Assembly (NCBI RefSeq): GCF_018614415.1
Contig: NZ_JAGGOO010000040.1
Coordinates: 1 to 64,000 of the forward strand
Origin: Streptomyces sp. ISL-12
GTDB taxonomy: Bacteria > Actinomycetota > Actinomycetes > Streptomycetales > Streptomycetaceae
Direction of reading: 5' to 3'
Length of the DNA stretch: 64,000 bases
Part shown: positions 1 to 8,851 of the stretch, piece by piece
Position numbering within the stretch: the stretch's first letter is position 1
Layout: each line of letters opens with the position of its first letter
Program-made: the position numbers and the translations under genes
Notes under the pieces: model-generated
Seen by the model: the letters and a program-made list of their open reading frames with translations, nothing else
The model's database searches: none
What the model was told of the DNA's origin: nothing

Positions 1-167
1 TCTGCGCGCCCACCGACCGCCTCCGCACGCCCACCGCCCGCCCCGACGCACACCCACGAACCCCGCGCTGCCGCCCCCGCCCGACTGAATCCGCCGGGCG
101 CGGATATCAGCTAGGTACAGGGCACGGGGCAGGCCGCCCCGCGCCCCGGACCTTCGGAGGAGAAGAG

Positions 168-560
168 ATGGCACTGGTGAATGCGGGCGTCGTGGTGCTC
201 GACTGTGCCGAGCCCGAGATGCTCGCGGAGTTCTACAAGGAGCTGCTCGGCGCGCGGGAGACCGACGTGGCCGCCAACCGGATCGAGATCAGGGGAGCCG
301 ACGGCTTCCGCATGGCGTTCCGCCGGGACGTCAACGCCACCCCGCCGAGCTGGCCCCGCCCCGAGAACTCCCTCCAGGTCCATCTGGACTTCGTGGTGGA
401 CGACCTCGACGAGGCCGAGCGCGGCATCGTGGGGCTCGGTGGGCGCCCGGTGGAGGCGAAGGACACGCCCGGCCCCTACGAGGAGCGCGGCTTCTCCGAC
501 CCGGCCGGCCACTCCTTCACCCTGCGCCGCCATCCCTCGACCGCGCCCAAACAGGGCTGA
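168..560 (+). CDS. VOC superfamily (glyoxalase/bleomycin-resistance-fold) protein
   Basis: A 130-residue protein of the size of a single-chain vicinal-oxygen-chelate protein. The two expected beta-alpha-beta halves are visible: the first around residues 5-50, the second beginning at the LQVHLDFVV segment (His72) and ending at PAGHSFTL (His115). His72 and His115 lie where metal ligands often sit in this fold. The ATG follows a clear GGAGGAG ribosome site at 154-160. Substrate cannot be told; members range from glyoxalases and dioxygenases to drug-binding proteins. It stands alone, with DUF4235 facing it downstream. Confidence 0.85.
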   Translation: MALVNAGVVVLDCAEPEMLAEFYKELLGARETDVAANRIEIRGADGFRMAFRRDVNATPPSWPRPENSLQVHLDFVVDDLDEAERGIVGLGGRPVEAKDTPGPYEERGFSDPAGHSFTLRRHPSTAPKQG

Positions 561-614
561 GCCCCGCGGCGGACGGTCCGCTCGCGGGGCGTCGGCGGCG
601 TGCCGGGGCGGTGG

Positions 615-917
615 TCAGTCCCGGCCGCCCGAGCCCGCGGCCGGCCACACCCCGGTGGAACGCTCGATGACCTTGGCGCCCGAGCGGTCCACGGCACTGC
701 GCACCACGGCGAAGATGGCACCCTGGATCGCGGCGGCCAGCAGGATCTCGCCCCAGCCGCGGTCCGGGTCCAGGGCGTCGGGCGCGTCGTCCTCGTGCCG
801 GATCAGCTTCCACGTCTTCTGGAACGCCATCCCGGCCAGCGCGCCGCCCGCCCAGCCCAGCACGAAGCCGACCGGCTTGTAGGCCATCGGAAGCTTCTGC
901 TTCTTCTTCTTTCCCAC
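615..917 (-). CDS. DUF4235 family small membrane protein
   Basis: A 100-residue protein with a basic lysine-rich start (KKKKQK) and a hydrophobic Gly/Ala-rich segment (VGFVLGWAGGALAG) near residues 14-28, then a second hydrophobic stretch (ILLAAAIQGAIFAVV) near 60-75. This matches the two-segment layout of DUF4235, a small actinobacterial membrane family of unknown role. I chose the GTG at 917 because AAGGAGGAG lies just upstream on the minus strand; a longer frame reads into the 17-bp repeats and has no ribosome site. The internal ATG at 887 is a weaker alternative. Confidence 0.8.
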   Translation of the reverse strand: MGKKKKQKLPMAYKPVGFVLGWAGGALAGMAFQKTWKLIRHEDDAPDALDPDRGWGEILLAAAIQGAIFAVVRSAVDRSGAKVIERSTGVWPAAGSGGRD

Positions 918-931
918 GAAACTCCTCCTTG

Positions 932-1016
932 GTGCGCCGAACGAATCGGTACGCCGAATGAATTGGTACGCCGAACGAGTCGGTAAGTCGATTGAGTCGG
1001 TACGTCGAACGAAGAG
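932..1016 (-). repeat. Five tandem 17-bp repeats upstream of the DUF4235 gene
   Basis: Five head-to-tail 17-bp units lie at 932-948, 949-965, 966-982, 983-999 and 1000-1016, with plus-strand form near GTACGCCGAACGAATCG. Most junctions give a TCGG-N4-CCGA dyad, so the array can also be read as spaced inverted half sites. It sits between the DUF4235 start and the stop of the glutathione-transferase-like gene, so it is the promoter or leader region of the DUF4235 gene. It could be a multi-site operator or a minisatellite. Confidence 0.85.
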
Positions 1017-1023
1017 GAGCGGA

Positions 1024-2049
1024 TCAGGGCCTGCCCCGCGCCGGTACCTCCTCGTCGGCGGGGACCGGCCCGGGCGGGGTGCCGTCACCGAACGGCCGGC
1101 CGCCCAGCTCCTCGCGGTGGTGCGGCGTGAGCCAGCCGGACAGGTCGGGGCCCAGCGGCACGATGCGGGTCGGATTCACGCCCGTATGCGCCTGGTAGTA
1201 GTGACGCTTGATGTGGTCGAAGTCCACGGTGTCACCGAAACCCGGCGTCTGGAACAGATCGCGGACGTAACCCCACAGCACCGGACTCTCCGTCAGCTTC
1301 CAGCGGTTGCACTTGAAGTGGCCGTGGTAGACGGCGTCGAACCGGACCAGCGTGGTGAACAGCCGGATGTCCGCCTCCGTGATGGTGTCGCCGACCAGAT
1401 AGCGCTGCCGCTCCAGCCGGGGCGTCAGCAGCTCCAGCCGCCGGAACACGCCCGCGCACGCCTCCTCGTACTCCTCCTGGCCGGTGGCGAAGCCCGCCCG
1501 GTACACCCCGTTGTTGACGTCGTGGTAGACGCCCGCCATCACCTCGTCGATCTCGTCACGCAGCTTCTCGGGATACAGGTCGGGCGCCCCCGGCCGGTGC
1601 AGGGCCGTCCACTCGGTCGCCAGGTCCAGGGTGATCTGCTGGAAGTCGTTGGTGACCAGGGCGCCGCTCGGCACGTCCACGATCGCCGGCACGCTCACCC
1701 CGCCCGGATACCCGGTCTCCCGCCGGTCGTACGCCTCGCTGAGGTAGCGGATGCCGAGCACCGGGTCGCGGCCGTCCGGATCGAGGGTGAACCGCCAGCT
1801 GCGGTCGTCCTGGATCGGGTCGGCGATCGCCAGGGAAAGGGCCTGCTCCAGGCCGAGCAGCCGCCGGGAGACCAGCGCCCGGCTCGCCCACGGGCAGGCC
1901 CGGCTGACCACCAGCCGGTACCGCCCGGCCGCCACCGGCCAGCCGTCCCGGCCGTCGGCGGTGACGCGGTCCGCGAAATGGCTCCGGGACCGTTTGAACG
2001 CCTTCCTGCCGTACGCGCTGTTGCCGGCCTCTCCGGCGCCCTCGCTCAT
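1024..2049 (-). CDS. Glutathionyl-hydroquinone reductase-like (Xi-class GST family) protein
   Basis: A 341-residue protein with the family hallmark CPWA at residues 52-55 (SRACPWASR). Cys52 would be the thiol that attacks glutathionyl-quinone adducts. The N-terminal thioredoxin-like half is followed by an all-helical GST C-terminal half (ITEADIRLFTTLVRFDAVYHGHF). Length fits the YqjG/ECM4 family. Streptomyces makes mycothiol rather than glutathione, so the natural thiol may be mycothiol; that is inference. The ATG has a GGGAGGAGAG ribosome site upstream on the minus strand. Confidence 0.85.
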   Translation of the reverse strand: MSEGAGEAGNSAYGRKAFKRSRSHFADRVTADGRDGWPVAAGRYRLVVSRACPWASRALVSRRLLGLEQALSLAIADPIQDDRSWRFTLDPDGRDPVLGIRYLSEAYDRRETGYPGGVSVPAIVDVPSGALVTNDFQQITLDLATEWTALHRPGAPDLYPEKLRDEIDEVMAGVYHDVNNGVYRAGFATGQEEYEEACAGVFRRLELLTPRLERQRYLVGDTITEADIRLFTTLVRFDAVYHGHFKCNRWKLTESPVLWGYVRDLFQTPGFGDTVDFDHIKRHYYQAHTGVNPTRIVPLGPDLSGWLTPHHREELGGRPFGDGTPPGPVPADEEVPARGRP

Positions 2050-2171
2050 GGCCCTCTCCTCCCTGCCGCACGGATGCCCTGGTTGACGCGTTCCCAGTTT
2101 TCGGCCCCCGGCACGGGCCGGCCACCCACAAGTGGGTGTGATCCGGGCAGGCCGGGGGCATCCGGCGAAAG

Positions 2172-3206
2172 GTGAGCGGAACGACTACGCGGCAGACGAC
2201 GCCCGGGACGGGCGAGGACAGCGGACCCAAGACACCGGACAGCGGACCCAAGACACCGGAGAACGGGGCGACCGACCGGCGTACCCGCGTCACCGTGCTG
2301 GTGGCGCTGGCCGCCAACCTGGTGATCGCCGTCGCCAAGGCGGCCGGCGGCTTCGTCGCCGGATCACCCGCGCTGTTGTCGGAGGCGGCGCACTCCGTGG
2401 CCGACAGCCTCAACGAGGTCTTCCTCCTCGCCGCGCTGCGCCGCAGCCGCCGCCCGGCCGACCGCCGGCACCCCTTCGGCTACGGCAAGGAGCGGTACTT
2501 CTGGTCGTTGCTCGCGGCCGTCGGCATCTTCGTCATGGGTGGCTGCTTCTCCTTCTACCAGGGCGTCGAGGCCCTCCGCACGGGCGCCGAGGAAGAACTG
2601 AGCGGCTACGTCGCCGGTCTGGTCGTGCTCGGTGTCGCCTTCCTCGCCGAGGGCGCCTCGCTGCTGCGGGCCCTGCACCAGGTGCGCCGGCAGGGCGGCG
2701 GCCTGAGCGACCCGGCCCTGCGCACGGTCGTCGCCGAGGACGGCACCGCGGTGCTCGGCGTGACCCTCGCCATGATCGGCATGGCGCTGCACATGGTCAC
2801 CGGACAGGTGGTCTGGGAGGCGTCCGCCTCGCTCGCCATCGGCGCGCTGCTCGTCTACGTCGCCTACCGGCTCGGCCGCGAGGCCCGCGAACAGCTGATC
2901 GGCGAGGCCGCCGACCCGGAGGCCACCGGCCGGATCCGGGCCCTGCTGGAGGCCCAGCCCGAGATCGACAGCGTCGAGGCCCTGTTCACGATGAAGACCG
3001 GCCTCGACTCCACCCTGGTGGCCGCCCGCATCGACCTGGTGCCCGGCCTGGACAGCGAACGGGTCGAGGAGGTCGCCGTACGCATCAAGCGGTCCCTCGC
3101 CAACACCGTGCCCGAGGCGGGGCAGATCTTCCTGGACGTGACGGACCGGCGCGCGCGGGAGGCAGGCGAAAGCCCCGCCGCGACGGGGGAACGCGGCGGG
3201 ACCTGA
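2172..3206 (+). CDS. Cation diffusion facilitator (CDF) family metal exporter
   Basis: A 344-residue membrane protein, likely exporting Zn2+ or a similar divalent metal by proton antiport. After a variable hydrophilic N-terminus, the first helix starts near residue 41, and helix II carries the metal site H74-S-V-A-D78. The HPFGYGKERYFWSLLAAVGIF segment is typical of the YdfM/ZnT9-like branch. The C-terminal cytoplasmic ferredoxin-like domain (about 240-325) is present. Residues 17-30 contain two copies of SGPKTP from a 21-bp tandem duplication. The GTG at 2172 lacks a strong ribosome site. Confidence 0.88.
   Translation: MSGTTTRQTTPGTGEDSGPKTPDSGPKTPENGATDRRTRVTVLVALAANLVIAVAKAAGGFVAGSPALLSEAAHSVADSLNEVFLLAALRRSRRPADRRHPFGYGKERYFWSLLAAVGIFVMGGCFSFYQGVEALRTGAEEELSGYVAGLVVLGVAFLAEGASLLRALHQVRRQGGGLSDPALRTVVAEDGTAVLGVTLAMIGMALHMVTGQVVWEASASLAIGALLVYVAYRLGREAREQLIGEAADPEATGRIRALLEAQPEIDSVEALFTMKTGLDSTLVAARIDLVPGLDSERVEEVAVRIKRSLANTVPEAGQIFLDVTDRRAREAGESPAATGERGGT
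2217..2258 (+). repeat. 21-bp tandem duplication inside the CDF gene
   Basis: Two identical 21-bp units, 2217-2237 and 2238-2258, encode DSGPKTP twice in frame at the disordered N-terminus of the CDF transporter. The expansion is a multiple of three and keeps the frame open. Confidence 0.9.
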
Positions 3207-3280
3207 CCTTCGGGTGCCCGGCGGCGGCCGGTTCATGCACGGCCGGAGAGAAAAATTCTCAGCGGACTCCCGGCCCGCTC

Positions 3281-3745
3281 TCAGGAACCGTCGGCCGGCT
3301 CCAGCACGAAGACCGGGATCTCCCGGTCCGTCTTCTTCTGGTAGTCGGCGTAGTCCGGGAACGCCGCGACGGCGCGCTCCCACCACTCGGCCTTCTCCGC
3401 GCCCGTGACCTCACGGGCCGTGAAGTCCCGCTTCACCGCCCCGTCCTGGAGTTCCACCCGCGGGTCGGCCTTGACGTTGAAGTACCACACCGGATGCTTC
3501 GGCGCTCCGCCCAGCGAGGCGACCACCGCGTAGCGGCCGTCGTGCTCGACGCGCATCAGCGGTGTCTTGCGCAGCTTCCCGCTCTTCGCGCCCCTGGTCG
3601 TCAGCAGGATCACCGGCAGACCGGTGTCCCGCAGGGTCGTGCCCTCGGTGCCGCCGGACCTTTCGTACAGCTCCACCTGCTCCCGCACCCACTGCGTCGG
3701 GCTGGGTTCGTACTCGCCCTCAAGAGGCATCTGCATCCGTCCCAT
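3281..3745 (-). CDS. Deazaflavin (F420)-dependent nitroreductase-family protein
   Basis: A 154-residue single-domain split-barrel protein of the Ddn-like family. Recognisable blocks are [20 protein letters not shown] (about 43-62), the [20 protein letters not shown] segment (about 71-90) and a C-terminal IPVFVLEP strand. The [10 protein letters not shown] block binds the F420 phosphate region in characterised relatives. F420H2-dependent quinone or nitro-compound reduction is inferred. The N-terminus has clustered Mets (1, 4, 6) without a clear ribosome site, so the start may shift by a few residues. It converges on the CDF gene with a 74-nt gap. Confidence 0.85.
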   Translation of the reverse strand: MGRMQMPLEGEYEPSPTQWVREQVELYERSGGTEGTTLRDTGLPVILLTTRGAKSGKLRKTPLMRVEHDGRYAVVASLGGAPKHPVWYFNVKADPRVELQDGAVKRDFTAREVTGAEKAEWWERAVAAFPDYADYQKKTDREIPVFVLEPADGS

Positions 3746-3904
3746 CGTCGGTCGTACGGCTCACTGGCACCGAGGTCAACGCCACCCGGTACGTAATCCA
3801 TTTCTATCGCCTCCCGACCGCGATCCCCGGCTGCTGCCCCGGTGCGCCGATCTGGCCGAACTTCGCGTCGCCGCCCGGCGGCGCGCGGCATCTAATGGAC
3901 TGTC

Positions 3905-5098
3905 ATGCCGGACACGACCGAACCCGTCGCCTTCCCTCAGGACCGGACCTGCCCCTACCAGCCGCCCGCCGGCTACGACCGGCTGCGCGCCACCCGGCCG
4001 CTGGCCCGCGTCACCCTCTACGACGGCCGCCCGGCCTGGCTGGTCACCGGGCACGCCACCGCCCGCCGGCTCCTGGCCGACCAGCGGCTGTCCACCGACC
4101 GCACCCGCCCCGGATTCCCCGCCACCTCACCACGGCTGGCCGCAACGGCCGGCCGCAAGGCCGCGCTGCTGGGCGTCGACGACCCCGAACACCGGGCCCA
4201 ACGCCACCTGGTGCTCCCCGAGTTCACCCTGCGGCGGGCGACGGCCCTGCGCCCGCGCATCCAGGAGATCGTCGACGAGCACCTCGACGCGCTGACCGCC
4301 CAGGGCCCGCCCGCCGACCTGGTGACCACCTTCGCGCTCCCCGTGCCGTCGCGGGTGATCTGCGCGCTGCTCGGCGTCCCCTACGCCGACCACGCCTTCT
4401 TCCAGGAACAGTCCCGCCGGCTGCTGCGCGGCCCCACCGCCGCCGACGCCCTGGACGCCCGCGACCGCCTGGCGGCGTACCTCGGTGACCTGGTCGACCG
4501 CAAGCGCGCGGACCTCGGCACCGGCCTGCTGGACGACCTGGTCCACCGCCCCGGCCCGGACACCCCCGGCCGCGAGGAACTCGTCGCCCTGGCCGTCATC
4601 CTGCTGGTCGCGGGCCACGAGACGACCGCCAACATGATCTCCCTGGGCACCTACACCCTGCTGCGCCACCCCGAGCGCCTCTCCGAACTGCGGGCCGACC
4701 CCGCCCTGCTGCCCGCCGCCGTCGAGGAACTGACGCGGACCCTGGCGATCACCGACGGTCTGCTGCGGCTGGCCGTCGAGGACATCGAGACGGACGGGGA
4801 GACCATCCGGGCCGGCGACGGCGTCGTCTTCGCCCTCTCCGTCATCAACCGGGACCCGGCCCTGTGCCCGGAGCCGGACGCCCTCGACTGGCACCGCCCG
4901 ACCCGCCTCCACCTCTCCTTCGGCTCCGGCATCCACCAGTGCCTCGGCCAGCACCTGGCCCGCGCCGAGATGGAGATCGCCCTCGGCACCCTCCTGCGCC
5001 GGCTGCCCGGCCTGCGCCTGGCCGTTCCGGCCGAGCGGATCCCCCACAAACCCGGCGACACGATCCAGGGAGTACTGGAACTCCCCGTGACCTGGTAG
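3905..5098 (+). CDS. Cytochrome P450 (CYP105-like), paired with ferredoxin
   Basis: A 397-residue soluble bacterial P450. The oxygen-activating I-helix motif AGHETT is at residues 236-241, an EELTR segment fits where the ExxR motif is expected, and the haem loop FGSGIHQCLGQH places the axial thiolate at Cys346. The N-terminal region (YEP-type substrate segment, then WLVTGHATARRLLAD) and the adjacent small ferredoxin gene 14 nt downstream resemble CYP105 operons. The reaction is monooxygenation of an unknown substrate. A TCTAAT box at 3891-3896 sits 8 nt before the ATG and no ribosome site is seen, so the mRNA may be leaderless. Confidence 0.92.
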   Translation: MPDTTEPVAFPQDRTCPYQPPAGYDRLRATRPLARVTLYDGRPAWLVTGHATARRLLADQRLSTDRTRPGFPATSPRLAATAGRKAALLGVDDPEHRAQRHLVLPEFTLRRATALRPRIQEIVDEHLDALTAQGPPADLVTTFALPVPSRVICALLGVPYADHAFFQEQSRRLLRGPTAADALDARDRLAAYLGDLVDRKRADLGTGLLDDLVHRPGPDTPGREELVALAVILLVAGHETTANMISLGTYTLLRHPERLSELRADPALLPAAVEELTRTLAITDGLLRLAVEDIETDGETIRAGDGVVFALSVINRDPALCPEPDALDWHRPTRLHLSFGSGIHQCLGQHLARAEMEIALGTLLRRLPGLRLAVPAERIPHKPGDTIQGVLELPVTW

Positions 5099-5112
5099 GA
5101 AGCTGACGGACC

Positions 5113-5316
5113 ATGCGCATCGACATCGACAAAGACGTCTGCATCGGCGCCGGCCAGTGCGCCCTGACCGCCCCCGACGTGTTCACCCAGGACGACGACG
5201 GCTACGGCGCCGTCCTGCCCGGCCGCGAGGACGGCGGCGGCAGCCCTCTGGTCCGGGAGGCGGCCCGGGCCTGCCCGGTGGGCGCCGTCCTCGTGACGGA
5301 TCATCCGGCGGGCTGA
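5113..5316 (+). CDS. 3Fe-4S ferredoxin, redox partner of the upstream P450
   Basis: A 67-residue ferredoxin with cysteines C10, C16 and C54 (DVCIGAGQC and ARACPVGA). The usual fourth ligand is replaced within CIGAGQC, giving the three-cysteine pattern of the 3Fe-4S ferredoxins that serve CYP105-type P450s. It should pass electrons from a ferredoxin reductase encoded elsewhere to the P450 encoded 14 nt upstream, with which it is cotranscribed. Length and acidic character match the family. Confidence 0.93.
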   Translation: MRIDIDKDVCIGAGQCALTAPDVFTQDDDGYGAVLPGREDGGGSPLVREAARACPVGAVLVTDHPAG

Positions 5317-5469
5317 CGCCCGGCGTGGCATCCGGCCGCCTCGCCCCGGGCGCCCCCGGACCGACCCGCGCGGCCGTGCCCCGGCCCCAGCCGCCCCGGA
5401 GGACCGGGCGGCACGCGAGGCGGCCGGAGACGGTCACCTCACCGGCCGCCCGCTGAGTAGGCTTCCCGG

Positions 5470-6039
5470 GTGACCGAACAGGACCGGAAACCCTTCCTCT
5501 ACGTGGTCGTCTGCGCCGCCGGCGTCGCCGCGGACGTCGGCGAACTGATCGAAGCGGCGCAGGGGCGCGGCTGGGCGGTCGGGGTGATCGCCACCCCGAC
5601 CGCCGCGACCGACGGCTTCTTCGATGTCGCGGCCGTCGAGACGCTGACCGGCCGCCCGGTACGGGCCCGCTCACGCCGCCCCGGCGAACCGCGCCCGTTC
5701 CCCGCGCCGGACGCCGTGATCGTCGCGCCCGCCACCTTCAACACCCTCAACAAATGGGCCGCCGGCATCGCCGACACCCTCGCCCTGGGCACCCTGTGCG
5801 AGGCGTACGGCCTCGGCGTGCCCATCGGCGTACTGCCCTGCGTGGGCGACGCGCTGGCCGCCCACCCGGCCTACCGGGAGAGTCTCGCCCGGCTGCGCGC
5901 GATGGGCGTCCGCTTCGGCACCCCGGACGCGGCCGGGTACCCCTGGGAGCGGGCGCTGGACCTCGTCGGGCGTCCGGGTCAGGACCGGTCGCAGCCCACC
6001 GTCGGCCCCACCAGCATGCCGCCGGTGAACACGTCCTGA
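5470..6039 (+). CDS. Flavoprotein of the HFCD (PPC decarboxylase-like) family
   Basis: A 189-residue protein with the Rossmann-like HFCD fold: LYVVVCAAGVAADVGELI at the N-terminus, and the FMN/substrate loop APATFNTLNKWAAGIADTLA near residues 84-103. Members include phosphopantothenoylcysteine decarboxylase and peptide decarboxylases such as EpiD, but no partner gene is present, so the substrate is unknown. TAGGCT at 5458-5463 is 6 nt before the GTG and no ribosome site is seen, so translation is probably leaderless. The last 61 nt overlap the convergent secreted-protein gene. Confidence 0.8.
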   Translation: MTEQDRKPFLYVVVCAAGVAADVGELIEAAQGRGWAVGVIATPTAATDGFFDVAAVETLTGRPVRARSRRPGEPRPFPAPDAVIVAPATFNTLNKWAAGIADTLALGTLCEAYGLGVPIGVLPCVGDALAAHPAYRESLARLRAMGVRFGTPDAAGYPWERALDLVGRPGQDRSQPTVGPTSMPPVNTS

Positions 6040-6848
6040 CCGCGCGGCATCCAGTACCCCAGCTTCGACACCACCGTCGAGCAGGCCGCCTTCAGGGCGA
6101 CGCGGACCCGCACGGTGGCCGGCCGGCCCGGCTGGAGGTCGGTGAACGCGCAGTCCAGGGAGTGCATGAGCCGGTCGGTCGACGGGTGACGGCCCACCAG
6201 CGGATTGACGCAGCGGGCGTCGTCCGTGGCCAGCTCCACCCCCGACCCCTCCTCGCCGATGAGCCCGAAGCGGGCGCTGCCGTCCCCCGCGTCGCTGTCC
6301 CGGTGGACGGTGTAGGTGAGGGTGGTGACGGTGTCCGGCCGCAGCACGCGACGGTCGACCTCGACGCGGTGGGTGGGCGCGGGTTTGGGCGCGCTCAGCC
6401 GGAGCTTCGCGCGCACCGTGCCGCGCAGGTCCACGCCCCCGGGCTCCGAACGCGCGTGCACGGACGCGGTGATCTCGTACGTCCCCGGGCCCGGGTAGGT
6501 GGCGTCCGCGCCGGGCAGCGTCCCGGAGGCGACGGTCGCGCCGTCGCGCCGCGCGGTCCAGGTCCCGGAGGTCGCACAGGCGTACCGGACGGCCGCCCGG
6601 GAGCCGGTCGTACAGGTGGCGGGCGCCGAGACGGACAGGCCGCGGGCGCCGCCGCTCGCGCACAGGCTGACCGCGGCCCGCTGACCGCCCGCGCCGCGCA
6701 GGGTGCCGGCCGGGGCGCACAGCGTCGACGCCGTCCCCTCCGCCGGCTTCGGCACGGGACCCGGACGGCCCCAGGCGGACGGGACGAGGGCCAGGCACAG
6801 CACGGCGGCACCGGCCAGGACCGGGACACTTCTCGGACGGATCGGCAC
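5979..6848 (-). CDS. Secreted protein of unknown function
   Basis: A 289-residue protein beginning with a Sec-type signal peptide (basic MPIRPR, hydrophobic core to about residue 27, likely cleavage near SAWG). The mature part has several cysteines, including CASGG, CTTGS and CATSG, and two beta-rich segments. One of them, residues about 175-285 (LRPDTVTTLTYTVHRDSDAG, then LQPGRPATVRVRVALKA), looks Ig-like. I do not recognise the family. The ATG has a GGAGGAAG ribosome site. The 3' end overlaps the convergent flavoprotein gene by 61 nt. Confidence 0.72.
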   Translation of the reverse strand: MPIRPRSVPVLAGAAVLCLALVPSAWGRPGPVPKPAEGTASTLCAPAGTLRGAGGQRAAVSLCASGGARGLSVSAPATCTTGSRAAVRYACATSGTWTARRDGATVASGTLPGADATYPGPGTYEITASVHARSEPGGVDLRGTVRAKLRLSAPKPAPTHRVEVDRRVLRPDTVTTLTYTVHRDSDAGDGSARFGLIGEEGSGVELATDDARCVNPLVGRHPSTDRLMHSLDCAFTDLQPGRPATVRVRVALKAACSTVVSKLGYWMPRGQDVFTGGMLVGPTVGCDRS

Positions 6849-6858
6849 ATCTTCCTCC

Positions 6859-6918
6859 GGAAACAGTGAGGGAAACGCTGACGGAAACGCTGACGGGAAC
6901 GCTGACGGAAACAGCGGC
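6859..6918 (-). repeat. Five 12-bp repeats in the leader of the secreted-protein gene
   Basis: Five 12-bp units run from 6859 to 6918. The two central copies (6871-6882 and 6883-6894) are identical (GGAAACGCTGAC), the next has one change, and the outer two are diverged. They lie immediately upstream of the ribosome site of the minus-strand secreted-protein gene and would be in its 5' UTR or promoter. Confidence 0.85.
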
Positions 6919-7026
6919 GGACCGGAGGGCCGGGCAGCCGCCGTCTGCGCCGAGGATGCGCGAGCCCGCCCGTTCCCGGGCCGCTCCCACGCCGGACGGT
7001 CACCTCAAGGCCGTAGGCTCTTCCTG

Positions 7027-7058
7027 GAAGATCACTCGACCTGAAGATCACTCGTCCT
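7027..7058 (+). repeat. Direct 16-bp repeat upstream of the aldo/keto reductase
   Basis: Two 16-bp copies, 7027-7042 and 7043-7058, differ at one base (GAAGATCACTCGACCT versus GAAGATCACTCGTCCT). They end about 20 nt before the GTG start of the aldo/keto reductase gene. They could be tandem regulator half sites or a recent slippage event. Confidence 0.8.
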
Positions 7059-7077
7059 GAAGGCGGGAGCGGCAACG

Positions 7078-8043
<966 letters not shown>

Positions 8044-8046
<3 letters not shown>

Positions 8047-8059
8047 GCCGGGCGGCTCA
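8044..8059. terminator. Palindrome spanning two convergent stop codons
   Basis: TGAGCCG and CGGCTCA, separated by GG, form an inverted repeat that includes the TGA of the aldo/keto reductase gene and the TGA of the convergent lipoprotein gene. The stem may terminate both transcripts. There is no T-tract, which is common for Streptomyces terminators. Confidence 0.45.
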
Positions 8060-8749
8060 GGGGCCCGTGCCGGGGGTCAGGGCGGTGAGCGAGACCTCGG
8101 ACTCGTTGCCGCCCACCGGCACCTCGCCCGCCTTCCAGGTCACCTCCAGGGCGTCCCGCTCGTCCGGCGGGGTGACGAGCAGGGTCGCCGGGGCGGCGGT
8201 GCGCGCCCCGCTGATGTCCGGGCTGGCGAACGACAGCGCCGACCAGGCGCTCTTGCCCGGGGTGAGGGTGAGGGTCCGGGGCGAGGCGGGGTCGCGCACC
8301 GGGTCCGGCCCCAGCTGCTTGCCGGACGCGTCGACGAACGCGGCGCCCGGATAGCCGTACAGGGTGCAGGTGCGGGACGAGGTGTTGGTCAGGACCACGG
8401 GGAAGTTGCGCTGGCCTGCGCCCGGGTCGACGCGGCCGACGGAGGCCCGCAGCTCGGTGGTGCGGCAGCGGCCGTCGGTGCGGGCGGAGGCCGACGCGGA
8501 CCCGGCCGTGTCGGTCGGGGCGGTGCTCGGTACGGCGCTGGACGCCGGGGCGCTGGGGGAGTCCGTGCCGGGTGCGGCCGTGGGTCCGGCCGTGTTCCCG
8601 TCCGTGGCCGTCCCCGCGGTCGTCGGGGAACGGTCCGGTGCCGTCGCGGTACCGCCGCTGTCGCCGCCGCAGGCGGTCAGGGCGCCGAGCAGCGCGACCG
8701 CGCCCGCGAGCAGCGCCGTCCGGCGCACCGGCCGGTATGTGTTCACCAT
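8057..8749 (-). CDS. DUF4232 domain lipoprotein
   Basis: A 230-residue lipoprotein. The signal peptide (VRRTALLAGAVALLGALTAC) ends in a lipobox with Cys27, followed by a long Ser/Thr/Ala/Pro linker (about 28-90) and a DUF4232 domain (about 92-228: CRTTELRASVG, FPVVLTNTSSRTCTLYGYPGAAFVD). DUF4232 is a beta-sandwich of unknown function common on actinobacterial surfaces. I chose the ATG at 8749, which has a GGAGGGTGAGG ribosome site, over one 30 nt upstream. The gene may be cotranscribed with the SpoIIE regulator, which ends 102 nt upstream. Confidence 0.85.
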   Translation of the reverse strand: MVNTYRPVRRTALLAGAVALLGALTACGGDSGGTATAPDRSPTTAGTATDGNTAGPTAAPGTDSPSAPASSAVPSTAPTDTAGSASASARTDGRCRTTELRASVGRVDPGAGQRNFPVVLTNTSSRTCTLYGYPGAAFVDASGKQLGPDPVRDPASPRTLTLTPGKSAWSALSFASPDISGARTAAPATLLVTPPDERDALEVTWKAGEVPVGGNESEVSLTALTPGTGP

Positions 8750-8851
8750 CGCTGCCTCACCCTCCTGGGGATTCGTCACGACCGGACCGGGGTTCGTTCC
8801 CTACGTCCTGTCTGTCCGGATGTCCCGTCGCGAGGCCGCGGAAACCGGCGT

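Noticed and set aside
932..1016. Possible CRISPR array
   Set aside because: The 17-bp units are head to tail with no unique spacers, and no cas gene is present.
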